A stretch of DNA of 64,000 bases. Source: Paracyclopina nana (Eukaryota > Arthropoda > Copepoda > Cyclopoida > Cyclopettidae). The DNA lies in NCBI GenBank assembly GCA_019096065.1, contig JAGUCH010000002.1, positions 1,810,501 through 1,874,500 on the forward strand, in the 5' to 3' direction. The notes below the pieces were generated by a model. It ran no database searches and was not told the DNA's origin. It saw nothing but the letters and a program-made list of their open reading frames with translations. Positions 1-13,521 of this stretch are shown one piece after another. Made by a program: the position numbers and the translations under genes. Every line of letters starts with the position of its first letter. Position 1 is the first letter of the stretch.

Positions 1-3782
<3,782 letters not shown>

Positions 3783-5900
3783 ATGGACGTTGACAAGGAA
3801 ATCAGTGAAGTGTCTCAGGAAATCATGATCATCGATGCTGAAATATCGAAACTTAAAGATAGAAGGTCTGAGCTGTTGACTTTGAAGAAGTCACTGCAAG
3901 CTCAAAAAACGGAAGCAGAAGCTGAAAAAATTGCCAAAAGCCAAAATTGGGAGTCTGATCAAAGCTTTCCTTGGTCGTCAAAGATAAAGCGAATCCTCAG
4001 CGAAAAATTCAAGCTAATAAGCTTCAGGTAATCGAGATTCTAAATGATCAACACTGAAAGATAATTTGAGCAATCAAAAAAGGCCACTTCAGTTGTCGGC
4101 TATCAATGCCACGCTTAGTGGAAATGATGTCATGGTGATAATGCCCACTGGCGGTGGAAAAAGCCTTTGCTATCAATTGCCTGCATTGGCCGATTCCAAG
4201 CCCGGATTCACTCTGGTCGTTTCGCCGCTTGTCTCACTGATGGAAGATCAAGTCATGGCCATGAAAAGGCTGGACATCAAAGCAGAAATGCTTGCTGCTG
4301 CCACGGACAAATCTGAAGTGACCAGAATCTTAAATGTCAGTTTTCATTACTCTCGTGCCTTTTTTTCGGGCTAACAAAAGTTTCTATATTTAGGAAATGG
4401 TGAGCAGCAGTTCTTCCCAATTGAAGTTGCTTTACGTTACACCTGAAAAGTTGTCCAAGAGCAAACGATTCATGGCTAAACTGCAGAAAAGCTATTCCAT
4501 GGGCATGTTCAATCGGCTAGCCATCGACGAGGTCCACTGCTGCTCAGTGTGGGGCCATGATTTCAGGCCGGACTACAAGTTTCTTGGTGTGGTGAGAAAC
4601 CTTTGTCCCAAGGTTCCGATTATTGGTTTGACTGCCACCTCCACGTCACATGTCACGGAAGACGTCAAAAAAATACTGTCCATTCAAACTGCTCTGACCT
4701 TCAAGTCAGGCCTGAATAGGCCCAACTTGTTTTACGAAGTGAGGCCCAAGCCTGAGAGCCACGAGGCCTGCCTTGGCATGATCCAGGACTTGCTCAGTAG
4801 CGAGTTCAAAAATCAGTCTGGCATCATTTACACATTGACCATCAAAGATGTTGAAAACTTGACCAAAGATCTGAAGGCCAAAGGTCTCAAAGTTGGCTGC
4901 TACCATGCCAATCTTGAGGCTGATTACAGGTGACTACTCTTGCTCTCAATTTTCCCCGCGAAAGATCAAACTAAAGCTTATATGGTAGGAGCATGGTGCA
5001 TAAAAAGTGGCTGAGTGGTTCGTATCAGGCTGTCATTGCCACAATTGCGTTTGGCATGGGCATCGATAAGCCAGGCAAGATTTGAGGCCCCAAATGGAGT
5101 GCCAGGGAATCAATTCATGCTATTTTCAGATGTACGGTTTGTCCTTCACCACTGCATGTCCAAGTCGATGGAGAACTTTTACCAAGAGTCTGGCAGGGCT
5201 GGCAGAGACGGCCAGAAAGCCAAATGTATTTTGCTGTACAAGTTCTCCGACATATCCAGGCTGAGCACGATGGTTTTTACGGAGCAGACTGGCTTGGAGA
5301 AGCTCTACGGAATTATTTCCTACTCCCTCAACTCTTCGTGGTAAAATAATAACTGTCTTCTTCATTTCGGAGAGCATCCACTAATTGACTTTTCATAGTT
5401 GCAGAAGGAGGCTCATTGCAGATCACTTTGGCGAGGAGTGGGACAGCACTCAGTGCAGTAAAATGTGTGATAATTGCAGCTCTGCGGAAACTCGAGCAAG
5501 TCATGATGATGTGTCAGCAGTTGCTGATGCAGCAATTCAGATTCTGATTCAGGCTCAATCTAAAGACTCGAAAGTGACAGCTTTGAAACTCGTCGAGGCT
5601 TTAATGGGCAAAGGAGCTTTAAAATTGGCAGAATGGAAAAAGCCTCCTCACAACTTGGCACACAAGTCACAAATTGAACATGTTGTTGCCAACTTACTGA
5701 TAGGAGGCCAATTAAGAGAGGACTTTCACTTCACTCCCTACAATACAATTAGCTATATTCTGCCTGGCAGCACTTCAGTTAAAAAGCCTTTAATGTTGAA
5801 CATTCCCAATATTTGGCCCAGCAATGATTCCAGTAGCAGGGGCATCAAAAGGAAAAAGAAAGCCCTTTTGGTTGATGTATCGGATGACGACTCAGGTTGA
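3783..5900 (+). CDS. RECQL: ATP-dependent DNA helicase Q1 (RecQ1 family)
   Basis: RecQ1 is a nuclear 3'-5' DNA helicase for branch migration, fork restart and repair. Six exons (3783-4027, 4083-4335, 4394-4929, 4989-5074, 5130-5340, 5399-5900) join in frame to 610 residues, against about 649 in human. The N-terminal coiled coil typical of RECQ1 is followed by Walker [16 protein letters not shown], the DEVHCC box, GLTAT, the motif VI stretch [13 protein letters not shown], the zinc-binding cysteines CRRR...CSKMCDNC, and a winged helix with the hairpin Tyr in YNTISYI. All catalytic motifs are intact. The fourth intron (5075-5129) begins with GC instead of GT; the reading GMGIDKPDVRF is only restored by that donor. 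The stop lies 35 bp before the start of the downstream ankyrin gene with no poly(A) signal between, so the two may share a transcript. Confidence 0.95.
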
Positions 5901-5935
5901 AATACATATCGATCAAGCAAATCATCATATTAGTT

Positions 5936-6690
5936 ATGGATAGCATAGAGGACTCCTCTTTGGAATCATTGCATTATCTGGACTCTGAAGAGCTTTCAAG
6001 TAGGCTTTGTGGGAGCCACTTGCATGCCACGATTGAAAATGGCGATTTCAAGGCCTTTGAAAAGCTCCTACTTGGAGGAGCTCCAATGGAAGTGAAAAAT
6101 TGCCATGGTTTGACTCCACTCCAAGTTGTCTGTGCCAGGCAAAATGTGGACATGGTCACTGCCCTCCTCAGGTCTTTTTTTGTCTTTGACATTATTTGTT
6201 TAGTGTACCATTTATAGCTTTCAGGGCTGGTTGCCAAGTCAACGCCAGGAGTTCAATTGCTGGGAAAACAGCCCTCGCTTTGGCAGCCTTCGTGGGCAAC
6301 ATGGACATCTTTGAAATGCTCATCAATCACGGAGCTGACATTGATCTCGTGGACAATCACAACTGGACCATTTTGCATGAGGCCATTTTGGGCCAGTCCA
6401 TCGAGATTCTGCAGTACACCATGAAAGTGAGACCTGCGATGAAATTCATTCCCAATCGGGACGGCCGCACTCCGTTGCATTTAGCTGCCTTTTGCAACGC
6501 TTCACTGGCAGTTTTGAAAGTGCTGCTCAAGCCCGAGGACACGATGAATTTGGCCAAGTACAAGGACTGCAATGGCAGATCCATCAATCAGATGGCAGCC
6601 TTGCATTCCGAGCATGACTGGGGAGCTATTTTGTGTGAAGAAGAAGAAGAAGAGGTTACTCCTACCGAACTGAAAATGAGTGAGACTTGA
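5936..6690 (+). CDS. Ankyrin-repeat protein, I-kappa-B-like
   Basis: Two exons (5936-6171 and 6225-6690, phase 2 intron) give 233 residues. About five ankyrin repeats fill residues 25 to 200, recognisable by GLTPLQVVCA, GKTALALAAFVGN, NWTILHEAI and GRTPLHLAAF. An acidic stretch EEEEEE follows near the C-terminus. The layout resembles small I-kappa-B or Bcl-3-like proteins, which bind Rel factors, but ankyrin repeats alone do not prove this and no N-terminal phosphodegron is evident. The ATG at 5936 lies 35 bp after the RECQL stop, and an AG two bases upstream could be a trans-splice acceptor. The stop is only 9 bp from the stop of the opposing PAN/CUB gene, so the 3' ends of the two mRNAs must overlap. 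Confidence 0.8.
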
Positions 6691-6693
6691 GGC

Positions 6694-6699
6694 TTTATT
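6694..6699 (-). promoter_or_regulatory. Poly(A) signal of the PAN/CUB gene
   Basis: AATAAA on the minus strand starts immediately after the TGA stop of the PAN/CUB gene. Cleavage 10 to 25 nt downstream would fall inside the coding exon of the convergent ankyrin gene. Confidence 0.6.
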
Positions 6700-9600
6700 T
6701 CAACCAATCCTCGTGATGACAGCTTCGAATCCGGGCTGGTCAACGTTGACTCCATTCGTTCTCCAATTGATCCAGATGAACTCACTGGCAATGCTGTCCA
6801 CCAAAGGAACAGTGATGCTTTTCCCAGACAAGTTGCGCAAGAGGTAGGCACTGCCGCCCATGCCCACCCTCACGTGCAAATAATCATTGCCATCAAATGT
6901 CTACAAATTTACATGATTTTTTTGTACATCTGAAAAACGATATAGTATTTTTACCCCGAAACTGCTGAGCTCAAATTTGATGTATTGCGCTCCAGGCGCA
7001 TAAATAGCCCATACGCAGTAAGTATTGTGTGTGTAGGTAGCAGGGGCGCCCTCGCTGTTGATGTTTAAAATTTGCCCATTGCTGCTCAGCACTCTGTAGC
7101 CATAATTTCTGCATCCTCCATTATTGGTCCCGCCAGCCCTCGCACTCACCAAGGATGCCAAGCTGATGTCAGTGCGCAGTTTGAACACGGTGTTGTCATT
7201 GATGGAGCCAACGATGCCGTTGTTGACCGTGGTGAACCGGCCCAATTGGCAGTAGCCATTACCGTAGAAGTAGTACTGGCAATCGTTGTCATGATATACC
7301 AGGCATCTTTTGGCACATCTCGACTCGGGCTCGCCATTCAGCGGCGTTGTGTAGAAAATCCCAGCGCCCCAAAAAGTTGCGGCATAAAGGCCATTTGAGG
7401 CTGCCGGATTGCCAACTTGGTTCACATAATTACCAGCAATAAAACCGCCGTCGTCGTTGCCTTAATGGGAGCTTTCAAAGTTTTTGTGGCTAATTAGAAA
7501 TTAGAAATTTACCTAGTTTAAAGTTCAGTGTAAGAGCGGCTGTGTAAGAAACGATGGCTCCTCCAGAGTAGGAGAATCTCCCATAAAGGCATCTGGTGTC
7601 ATAGTAGGTCCAAAAATCACACTGGGCGTCATAGTAGCAAATCAGAGCGCATCGTCTGCTCACTGTGGCAACTTCCACTGAATAAATCCATCTTGCGTAC
7701 TTGTAGCTGTTTCCCCAAGTCCAAAAAAAGGGAGTGATGAAGGCATTCACAAGGCCTTGAAAGTAAGAAAGAGTTTTTAAAAAATTGGCTTTTTTAGTAA
7801 TTTTTCGGATACCAGCTTTGTGGAAAGTCATCAGATCTGCATTTTCGTAGATGGTTGCGCCTGATGTGGAGTAGTCGCCAAAATAGCAATTAGGGGCAGA
7901 CACTGCATAAAAGTCGCATTTTACTGGTAGCAATTCGCATTTGACGCCGCATTCAGTGAAATCGTCTGAAGGGGACATTTGCACTGAGCCAAAAATGAAC
8001 TTATTCCAGATAGCCGATGACAGAGGAAATTGCTCGTTGTAGGCAGCATTTATGTGATTCGTTGCTTGGCCTAAAAATAATGCACTAGTTTTTAAAGCTG
8101 AATTCGTGTATAACGCGAATGTCTACTCTTCATGATGATGATGGTTTCTTCTGTTGCATCTGCAGTGGTTGCACTAGTGATGGATAAATCTCCCAAGTAG
8201 CAAAGCGGTGCTGCATAAAAGTAGTAATCCATTGGTCCTACTGCCAGTGCAGCAAAAGCTGCACATTCCAATTCAGACATAACTTCCACAGTTTTGCTGA
8301 TATGTGATCTGTGCTTGGTTTGCTGCTGCAAAGAGCTCGTGGGGAACAGCTTTGGCAGCATGTCATGCACATTTTCTGCAATGAAATCGGCATTTAAAAT
8401 GTCATATATTGTAGAGGGCGCTGTTATTGAAAATCAAGCAAGTCGCCGACCCAGCACGGCTTGCTAAGAAGCAAAGTACTTCTGCAGACAACATTTGCTT
8501 GAAAAATTATTGCAAAAAAGCCATTCATTTCTCTTGCATGATTTGTTGCTCCAAATGGCCCTTTTACCTCTGAAAATGTAGGCTGTTACTGTGGCTGTTG
8601 TGCTCGCAATTGGGCTTGCAGTGATGAAATTCCCCATGTAGCAAACTCCATTGTACTCGAAGAAAAAATCACAGTCATCATTAGCATCAAAGTAGCAGTG
8701 AAATCCACACTGATACACACTAATCTCACTAGGGAAACTTTTGCAAACATAAGGGGCCTGAAGGTTGGTGGAAACTGGCACAAAATTGTTAGCATTGAAA
8801 TCTGCTAAAAGGTTTGGATTACTGAACACAGTTCTTTCAGCTGTGTCTGTCACAGAAATATTCTTGCTGGTCTCTAAAAGGGCCAAATAGCAAATGCCAT
8901 TTGTATCATCATACACCCCATAATGCCATTGCTCAAAGTAAGTATATCCTTCGCAGTCCTGGCTGGTTGCCACACCATTTCTCATGTCCACTATATGATC
9001 AGTCCAATGGGCAGCAGTAACCATTTTCTCAGCAATTGTGTTGGTTGCAGTGCTTAAGGCACCTAAAATTGTAATGTATAAGAAAAATACAAGGAAAAAA
9101 TTAAAAATGAAGCTAGCCTTCAGTTATGTAAATTGTAGCATTGATTAGAGGTTTTGCTACACTTCCTGTAGTGAAACTTGTCTTCCCTAGGTAGCAAACT
9201 TGCTCCTAAATTCATTAAGGATATTTTACAGAGAGAATGGATGCTTTTATATGCTTGAATCACCTCAATGGACATGAGCTCACATCCATTAGCCTTCTCC
9301 ACATTTAGGCAATAAAAGGCACAATCAACTCGATCTTGGGGAGGTGGCATGGCAACTGTCTTGTAAATATAGCCTTTCCACAAAGTCTCATTGCTCACTG
9401 AAGTGAGCATATGAAAAGCAAAATTGATGTCTTTGATCATTTTGGCTAGAAAGAATTTTTTTTAGCTTGGTAGCAACTTGTACCACATTTTTTCTAGGTA
9501 CCCATATTTAAGTGTACTGGTGTTGTTCCTTGAGGAGCACTGAGAAAATTGGTATTTGTATTTGCCAGTGACCCAATATGACAGGAGGATGAAAGCACTG

Positions 9601-9811
9601 CAAATACATCGCAATTTTCCTGCTCAGAAGAGCACAGTGAGCCACATTCTAATATACTGTCACTTTTAAAGCTTGCTGTTGAATAAATGTACTTGGACCA
9701 AGCTGGTGCATCAAGTACCATACGTTTATAAATTCGGCTTTCCAAAATTGTGCTTTCGGAAACGATCACACAAATCATGGAGATGAACAATGTTTGCGCA
9801 AAATTCGGCAT
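6700..9811 (-). CDS. Secreted multi-repeat PAN/Apple-like protein with C-terminal CUB domain
   Basis: Nine exons (minus order 9502-9811, 9264-9445, 9118-9205, 8568-9062, 8127-8420, 7813-8070, 7513-7755, 6955-7460, 6700-6900) join to 858 residues. The protein starts with a signal peptide (MPNFAQTLFISMICVIVSES). It then has about eight units of roughly 100 residues, each with a C-x3-C, a CDFF/CDFW-type aromatic core and a closing CYLG or CYFG, resembling PAN/Apple folds. The last 110 residues form a CUB domain (YCVWAIYAPG ... FIWINWRTNG). Most introns are phase 1, which fits exon duplication. The intron at 9063-9117 has a GC donor. The start was placed at the ATG at 9811 because it opens the signal peptide. 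The likely role is extracellular adhesion or glycan/protein binding. The PAN assignment is from cysteine pattern only; the CUB call is firmer. Confidence 0.8.
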
Positions 9812-11752
9812 TCTGCTCGTTTTCTTTGCCAAACTGGGACTAACACGTGAGTTGAGGTTTTTAGTGAACTCTGTAATTAATCACCCACTTTTTTTCTGTC
9901 GTCTTCAGTTACGTGACCATGCAGCCAAGAAAACAGAAGAATTTTTATAGTCAGGTTTTGAAGAGATTTTAAAGGGGCCTTAAGGGTGTCTATTAGAAGC
10001 CTATTATAATTATATACATAAATATATAGGCTGAATCGCCCTGTAACCTTAGTCGTACTTATCTCTGAGACGGAGTGACTTGAGCACATAAATGAATAAA
10101 TAAACAGTGGCAACCATCGGATCCAGCGGCAACCATAACAAATTTGTTGTCTGTAAACACAATAAACAAAAAATGTACTACTACTATGTGATCATGAGCT
10201 TTCCCAGATATTTTTGCAAAAATTGCTATCTGGGTAATTTGAAGGCAATCCGTTAAAACTTAGTTGACTAACAACTATTTCACATAAATAGATTCTTAAA
10301 ATGAAGACTGTTGAGGCAACAGATAATTAAGCCAACTTTCTAATTATCATTGTGTAGCATAATTCGTTCAAGAGTAAGTACCCTGTAGTATCTTTTTTGC
10401 TCGATTATCAGCAGGTAATTTTCATCAATGAAATCTCTCAAGGGAAAGCTTGTAGAAATCTCTGAATTTAACCCAAGGCAGATTGTTTTTGTTTTTTAGC
10501 AAGGCAGATTAATTTTTTTGGTAGACAACCAGTCATGTCAACGGATGCCTATACCAGGAACTACAAACAGAACGCACGCAAAACTACAAATAACGGACGC
10601 GCACTTGGATCTACAAAACCTTTTTTTTAATAAACCAACCGCATATGGACCTACACTGAACCAAACGCACCCAAACTACATTTAACAGATACGCACATGA
10701 ACCTACATAAAAATATGTTAGCACAATCAACACTGATGATTCGCACATGAAACTACATTTGATTAAACGCATGGACTATTTGGTCAATTGGCTTTTCTGC
10801 CTTCTCAAACTTTTAGGACTTTTTGGACTTTTTGGAAACAGCATAATTCTTCTGTAAATCCACTCATATTTTGTTAAAAGTAGGCAATTAGTAGTAGCTA
10901 AAAATAGTCAAAGTTCTCTGACTTGAAATTGATAAACATCTGTAAAAAGTTTTTTAAACTATTTAAGGATAGTCTTACTCTTGTGGATTTTTGTGCACTT
11001 GGTTCATTGTATATTGATGTGCGTTCATTCTGTTGCCCAAGTGCTCTTTGATTTGCTTGTAGTTTAGTGTGCGTTTCCATCATTTGTAGTTCATGTGCGA
11101 TTAGTTGTATGTAGATTCATGTGCGATTGGGGTTGTTTACATTCTGGGCCAAAAATCTTTGTAGTCTGACGTGCGCACTGCTTTGTAGGTTTATGTGCGA
11201 TCAGTTGACTGTAGGACAAAGTACGCGCCCCCATGTCAACAGTCTGGTTCATTCACGACAACTATTAATTAGTCATTATTTCTTGAATGTACTCAACCAC
11301 ATTTGATTTATCTAAGCAGCAATATGCTTGTCCACCCTACAGAAATAAGACATGTAAGGTAGTCATTACAAACAGATGGCTTTTATGGAGGGAGCAACTT
11401 TTTTATTGAATGATTTCTTTGCTAATTTAGGGAAAGCCAACAAGTTAATGGTCTTAATAGAGAAAACAGGCATTATTTAGAACTTTCATATATCATTTCT
11501 TAAGCACCAGTAATCACATAGATCTAAACCCATTATATTAACCTAATAAAAATAACCTTTTTATTGTTCATTCATAAAGGCTTTGTCACTTTTTTGTTAA
11601 GCCTCTCTCCTGCGATTTATGTAAATATAAAGCTTGCTTCTCTTCCGCACTTCTCCACTGTTTCTCTCTTATCTTCTCTTAGTTATAATTGAGGAGATCT
11701 ATTTATGCAGCTGCTCTTTAAGAAAGCATTCCATATCTAAAAACTGAAGGCC
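9812..11752. other. Divergent intergenic region with an inverted repeat array
   Basis: This 1.9 kb region lies between the divergent starts of the PAN/CUB gene and the nuclear receptor. No coding exon is supported. The middle (about 10534-11245) holds the inverted repeat described separately. A TATAAA-like string near 11625 and a pyrimidine-rich stretch after it lie about 100 bp upstream of the nuclear receptor start and may be its core promoter. Confidence 0.5.
10534..11245. repeat. Inverted array of short CGCAC...CTACA repeats (foldback-like)
   Basis: The left arm (about 10534-10790) carries several copies of a motif close to CGCACATGAACCTACA, spaced irregularly by about 25 to 40 bp. The right arm (about 10990-11230) carries copies of the reverse complement, TGTAGGTTCATGTGCG. 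The outer edges match as well: CATGTCAAC precedes the left arm and recurs directly (ATGTCAAC) after the right arm, so it could be a target-site duplication. A spacer of about 200 bp separates the arms. There is no open frame. The structure fits a small nonautonomous foldback transposon, but a cluster of palindromic binding sites near the nuclear receptor promoter cannot be excluded. Confidence 0.6.
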
Positions 11753-13483
11753 ATGGATCCTAGGAGAGTGTGCCAAATTTGTGGAACTTTGGCCAAGCCC
11801 AAACAAGCTATTCTGCATGCTCACTATGGGGCCATAAGTTGCATGGGCTGCAAGGCTTTCTTCAGAAGGCTAATGAAGGATGAAAAGATTGACATTGAAA
11901 AGCTAGAGTGCAAAAACGAGGACAAGTGTGACCAGCAGGCAAACTCCAACCTTTCCAAGTGCAGAAAATGCAGATATACGAAATGCATCAAGCTTGGCAT
12001 GAAACCACACCTTGTGCCTGACAAAGAAGAGAGCAAGAAATTTTCATTTCCCAGGAAACAGCCAAGAGACTGTTTTGCCAATCCTGAGCAGATTTTGGCT
12101 AACTTTGACATTGCAACTGAGGAAATGATGAGAATATCTGGAGTGAAGGAGTTGATTGAACAAGTGATAGAGGTACACATGAGCTCAATTTTAACCTATG
12201 AAAGAGTACAAAAGCTACTTCAAGTGACTGCTTACCACCGCTTGCTCATAGAGAAATTCTCCATAATTATGTCTCCTTGCTTTGCAAAACTGGATAAATC
12301 AGATAAGGCATTGCTGCTTGATCAAAATGGAGGGTTGTATGTGCAGTTCATTATGGCTCAGTACCTCAGCTCTAGCAATGGATATGAACAGCTATGCTGG
12401 CTGCTTGGCTCTAATTTGCCCAAGCTTTGCCTAGCTGACATCAAAGTGATCATGCACATCAAATTCAAAGACTCCCATCCATTTTTACCTGCTTGGGACA
12501 TCTTTATGAAGTGGGAGAAGTGGTGCCAAATGGAGAAAGGAAGCTTTGAAATTCCTCACAATTATGTTGGCTTGGCAGCTTACCATATGCTCTTCAGCAT
12601 ATCTCACTGGCCCAATGAAACTAAAGAGAGGCTTAAAAATCAGAGCAAAATCCACTCAATGGAAAAAGCCTCATCAAATATGTTAAAAAGTGTCTGCCAT
12701 CTTGGCCCTCATGAGCTCAGCAATTTGATGAAGAAATTCAACAAAATTGCAGTGTCTCCTCCTGAGCAGACCAAAATACACAACTTGAAAAAGTGTCAGC
12801 TGTGCCCAGTGGAACTTCAGTGGATTGAAGAAAAGTCCAACTTGTTTGCAATTGTTAGGAAAGACGTCCCAGTACCTCAAGAATTTATATCAGCCTACTT
12901 GAGCTTAAGCCAGCAATTCAGCCAATCAGCTAAAGAATCAGTTGTCTTGTATGGTTTACAGGTGGTGAGTCAGCGATGCCTTCTAATGGCAAAAACATTG
13001 GCTCAAGAGCTACATCAGACTGATTTTGCCCTCAACTCAATCAACAACTTACCAGCAGCTGTCATGCTGGTCTTTTTAAAAGGCTTCAATATCAGCTCTG
13101 GCCTTGAACAGCTCAAATATGTCAGTGGCATTGATGTGGAGGATTCCAATCTACCTCTTTATCAAATGTATGAAGCTAAACAAGAAGATCTACATGAAAT
13201 CTGCCCCGTTGGCATGCAGCATGAATTTGAACTACAACAAAGACTTGCCAAGAAACTACAAGATTTTGTGTTCAATGATGATGTATTTATCTTGGCTTTG
13301 TTCCTTGTCATGATCTCAAGTCAGTCTCAAACAGAAGATATGCATAAATTCATCAGGCTCATGCTACTGAAAAAACTACAAGAAATATCTACAGGAGATC
13401 CTGAAGTACTTTTGTATAATTTCTTGGCTGATCTCAGAGAATACTCTGCACTCACCCAACAAGTTGTGAAAATGTCAGAATAA
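11753..13483 (+). CDS. Nuclear receptor, intronless and divergent
   Basis: A single open frame of 576 codons encodes a nuclear hormone receptor, a ligand-regulated transcription factor. Residues 7-75 form the two C4 zinc fingers: CQIC...SCMGC, then ECKNEDKC...CRKC. The P-box is CMGCKAFFRR where most receptors have CEGCKGFFRR, so DNA half-site preference may be altered. The T-box/hinge and a long helical region to residue 576 fit a diverged ligand-binding domain, but I cannot assign a subfamily. It has no introns although neighbouring genes are rich in them, suggesting retroposition followed by divergence. The ATG has a good context (GGCCATGG). The stop codon lies within an AATAAA, giving almost no 3' UTR, and the opposing WD-repeat gene ends 38 bp further on. 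Confidence 0.9.
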   Translation: MDPRRVCQICGTLAKPKQAILHAHYGAISCMGCKAFFRRLMKDEKIDIEKLECKNEDKCDQQANSNLSKCRKCRYTKCIKLGMKPHLVPDKEESKKFSFPRKQPRDCFANPEQILANFDIATEEMMRISGVKELIEQVIEVHMSSILTYERVQKLLQVTAYHRLLIEKFSIIMSPCFAKLDKSDKALLLDQNGGLYVQFIMAQYLSSSNGYEQLCWLLGSNLPKLCLADIKVIMHIKFKDSHPFLPAWDIFMKWEKWCQMEKGSFEIPHNYVGLAAYHMLFSISHWPNETKERLKNQSKIHSMEKASSNMLKSVCHLGPHELSNLMKKFNKIAVSPPEQTKIHNLKKCQLCPVELQWIEEKSNLFAIVRKDVPVPQEFISAYLSLSQQFSQSAKESVVLYGLQVVSQRCLLMAKTLAQELHQTDFALNSINNLPAAVMLVFLKGFNISSGLEQLKYVSGIDVEDSNLPLYQMYEAKQEDLHEICPVGMQHEFELQQRLAKKLQDFVFNDDVFILALFLVMISSQSQTEDMHKFIRLMLLKKLQEISTGDPEVLLYNFLADLREYSALTQQVVKMSE

Positions 13484-13484
13484 A
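13479..13484 (+). promoter_or_regulatory. Poly(A) signal overlapping the nuclear receptor stop codon
   Basis: AATAAA contains the TAA stop of the nuclear receptor, so translation termination and 3' end formation share the same six bases. Confidence 0.6.
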
Positions 13485-13521
13485 ATTGACTCATTTACAA
13501 AAGTTGTTGTATTTCTCATGG

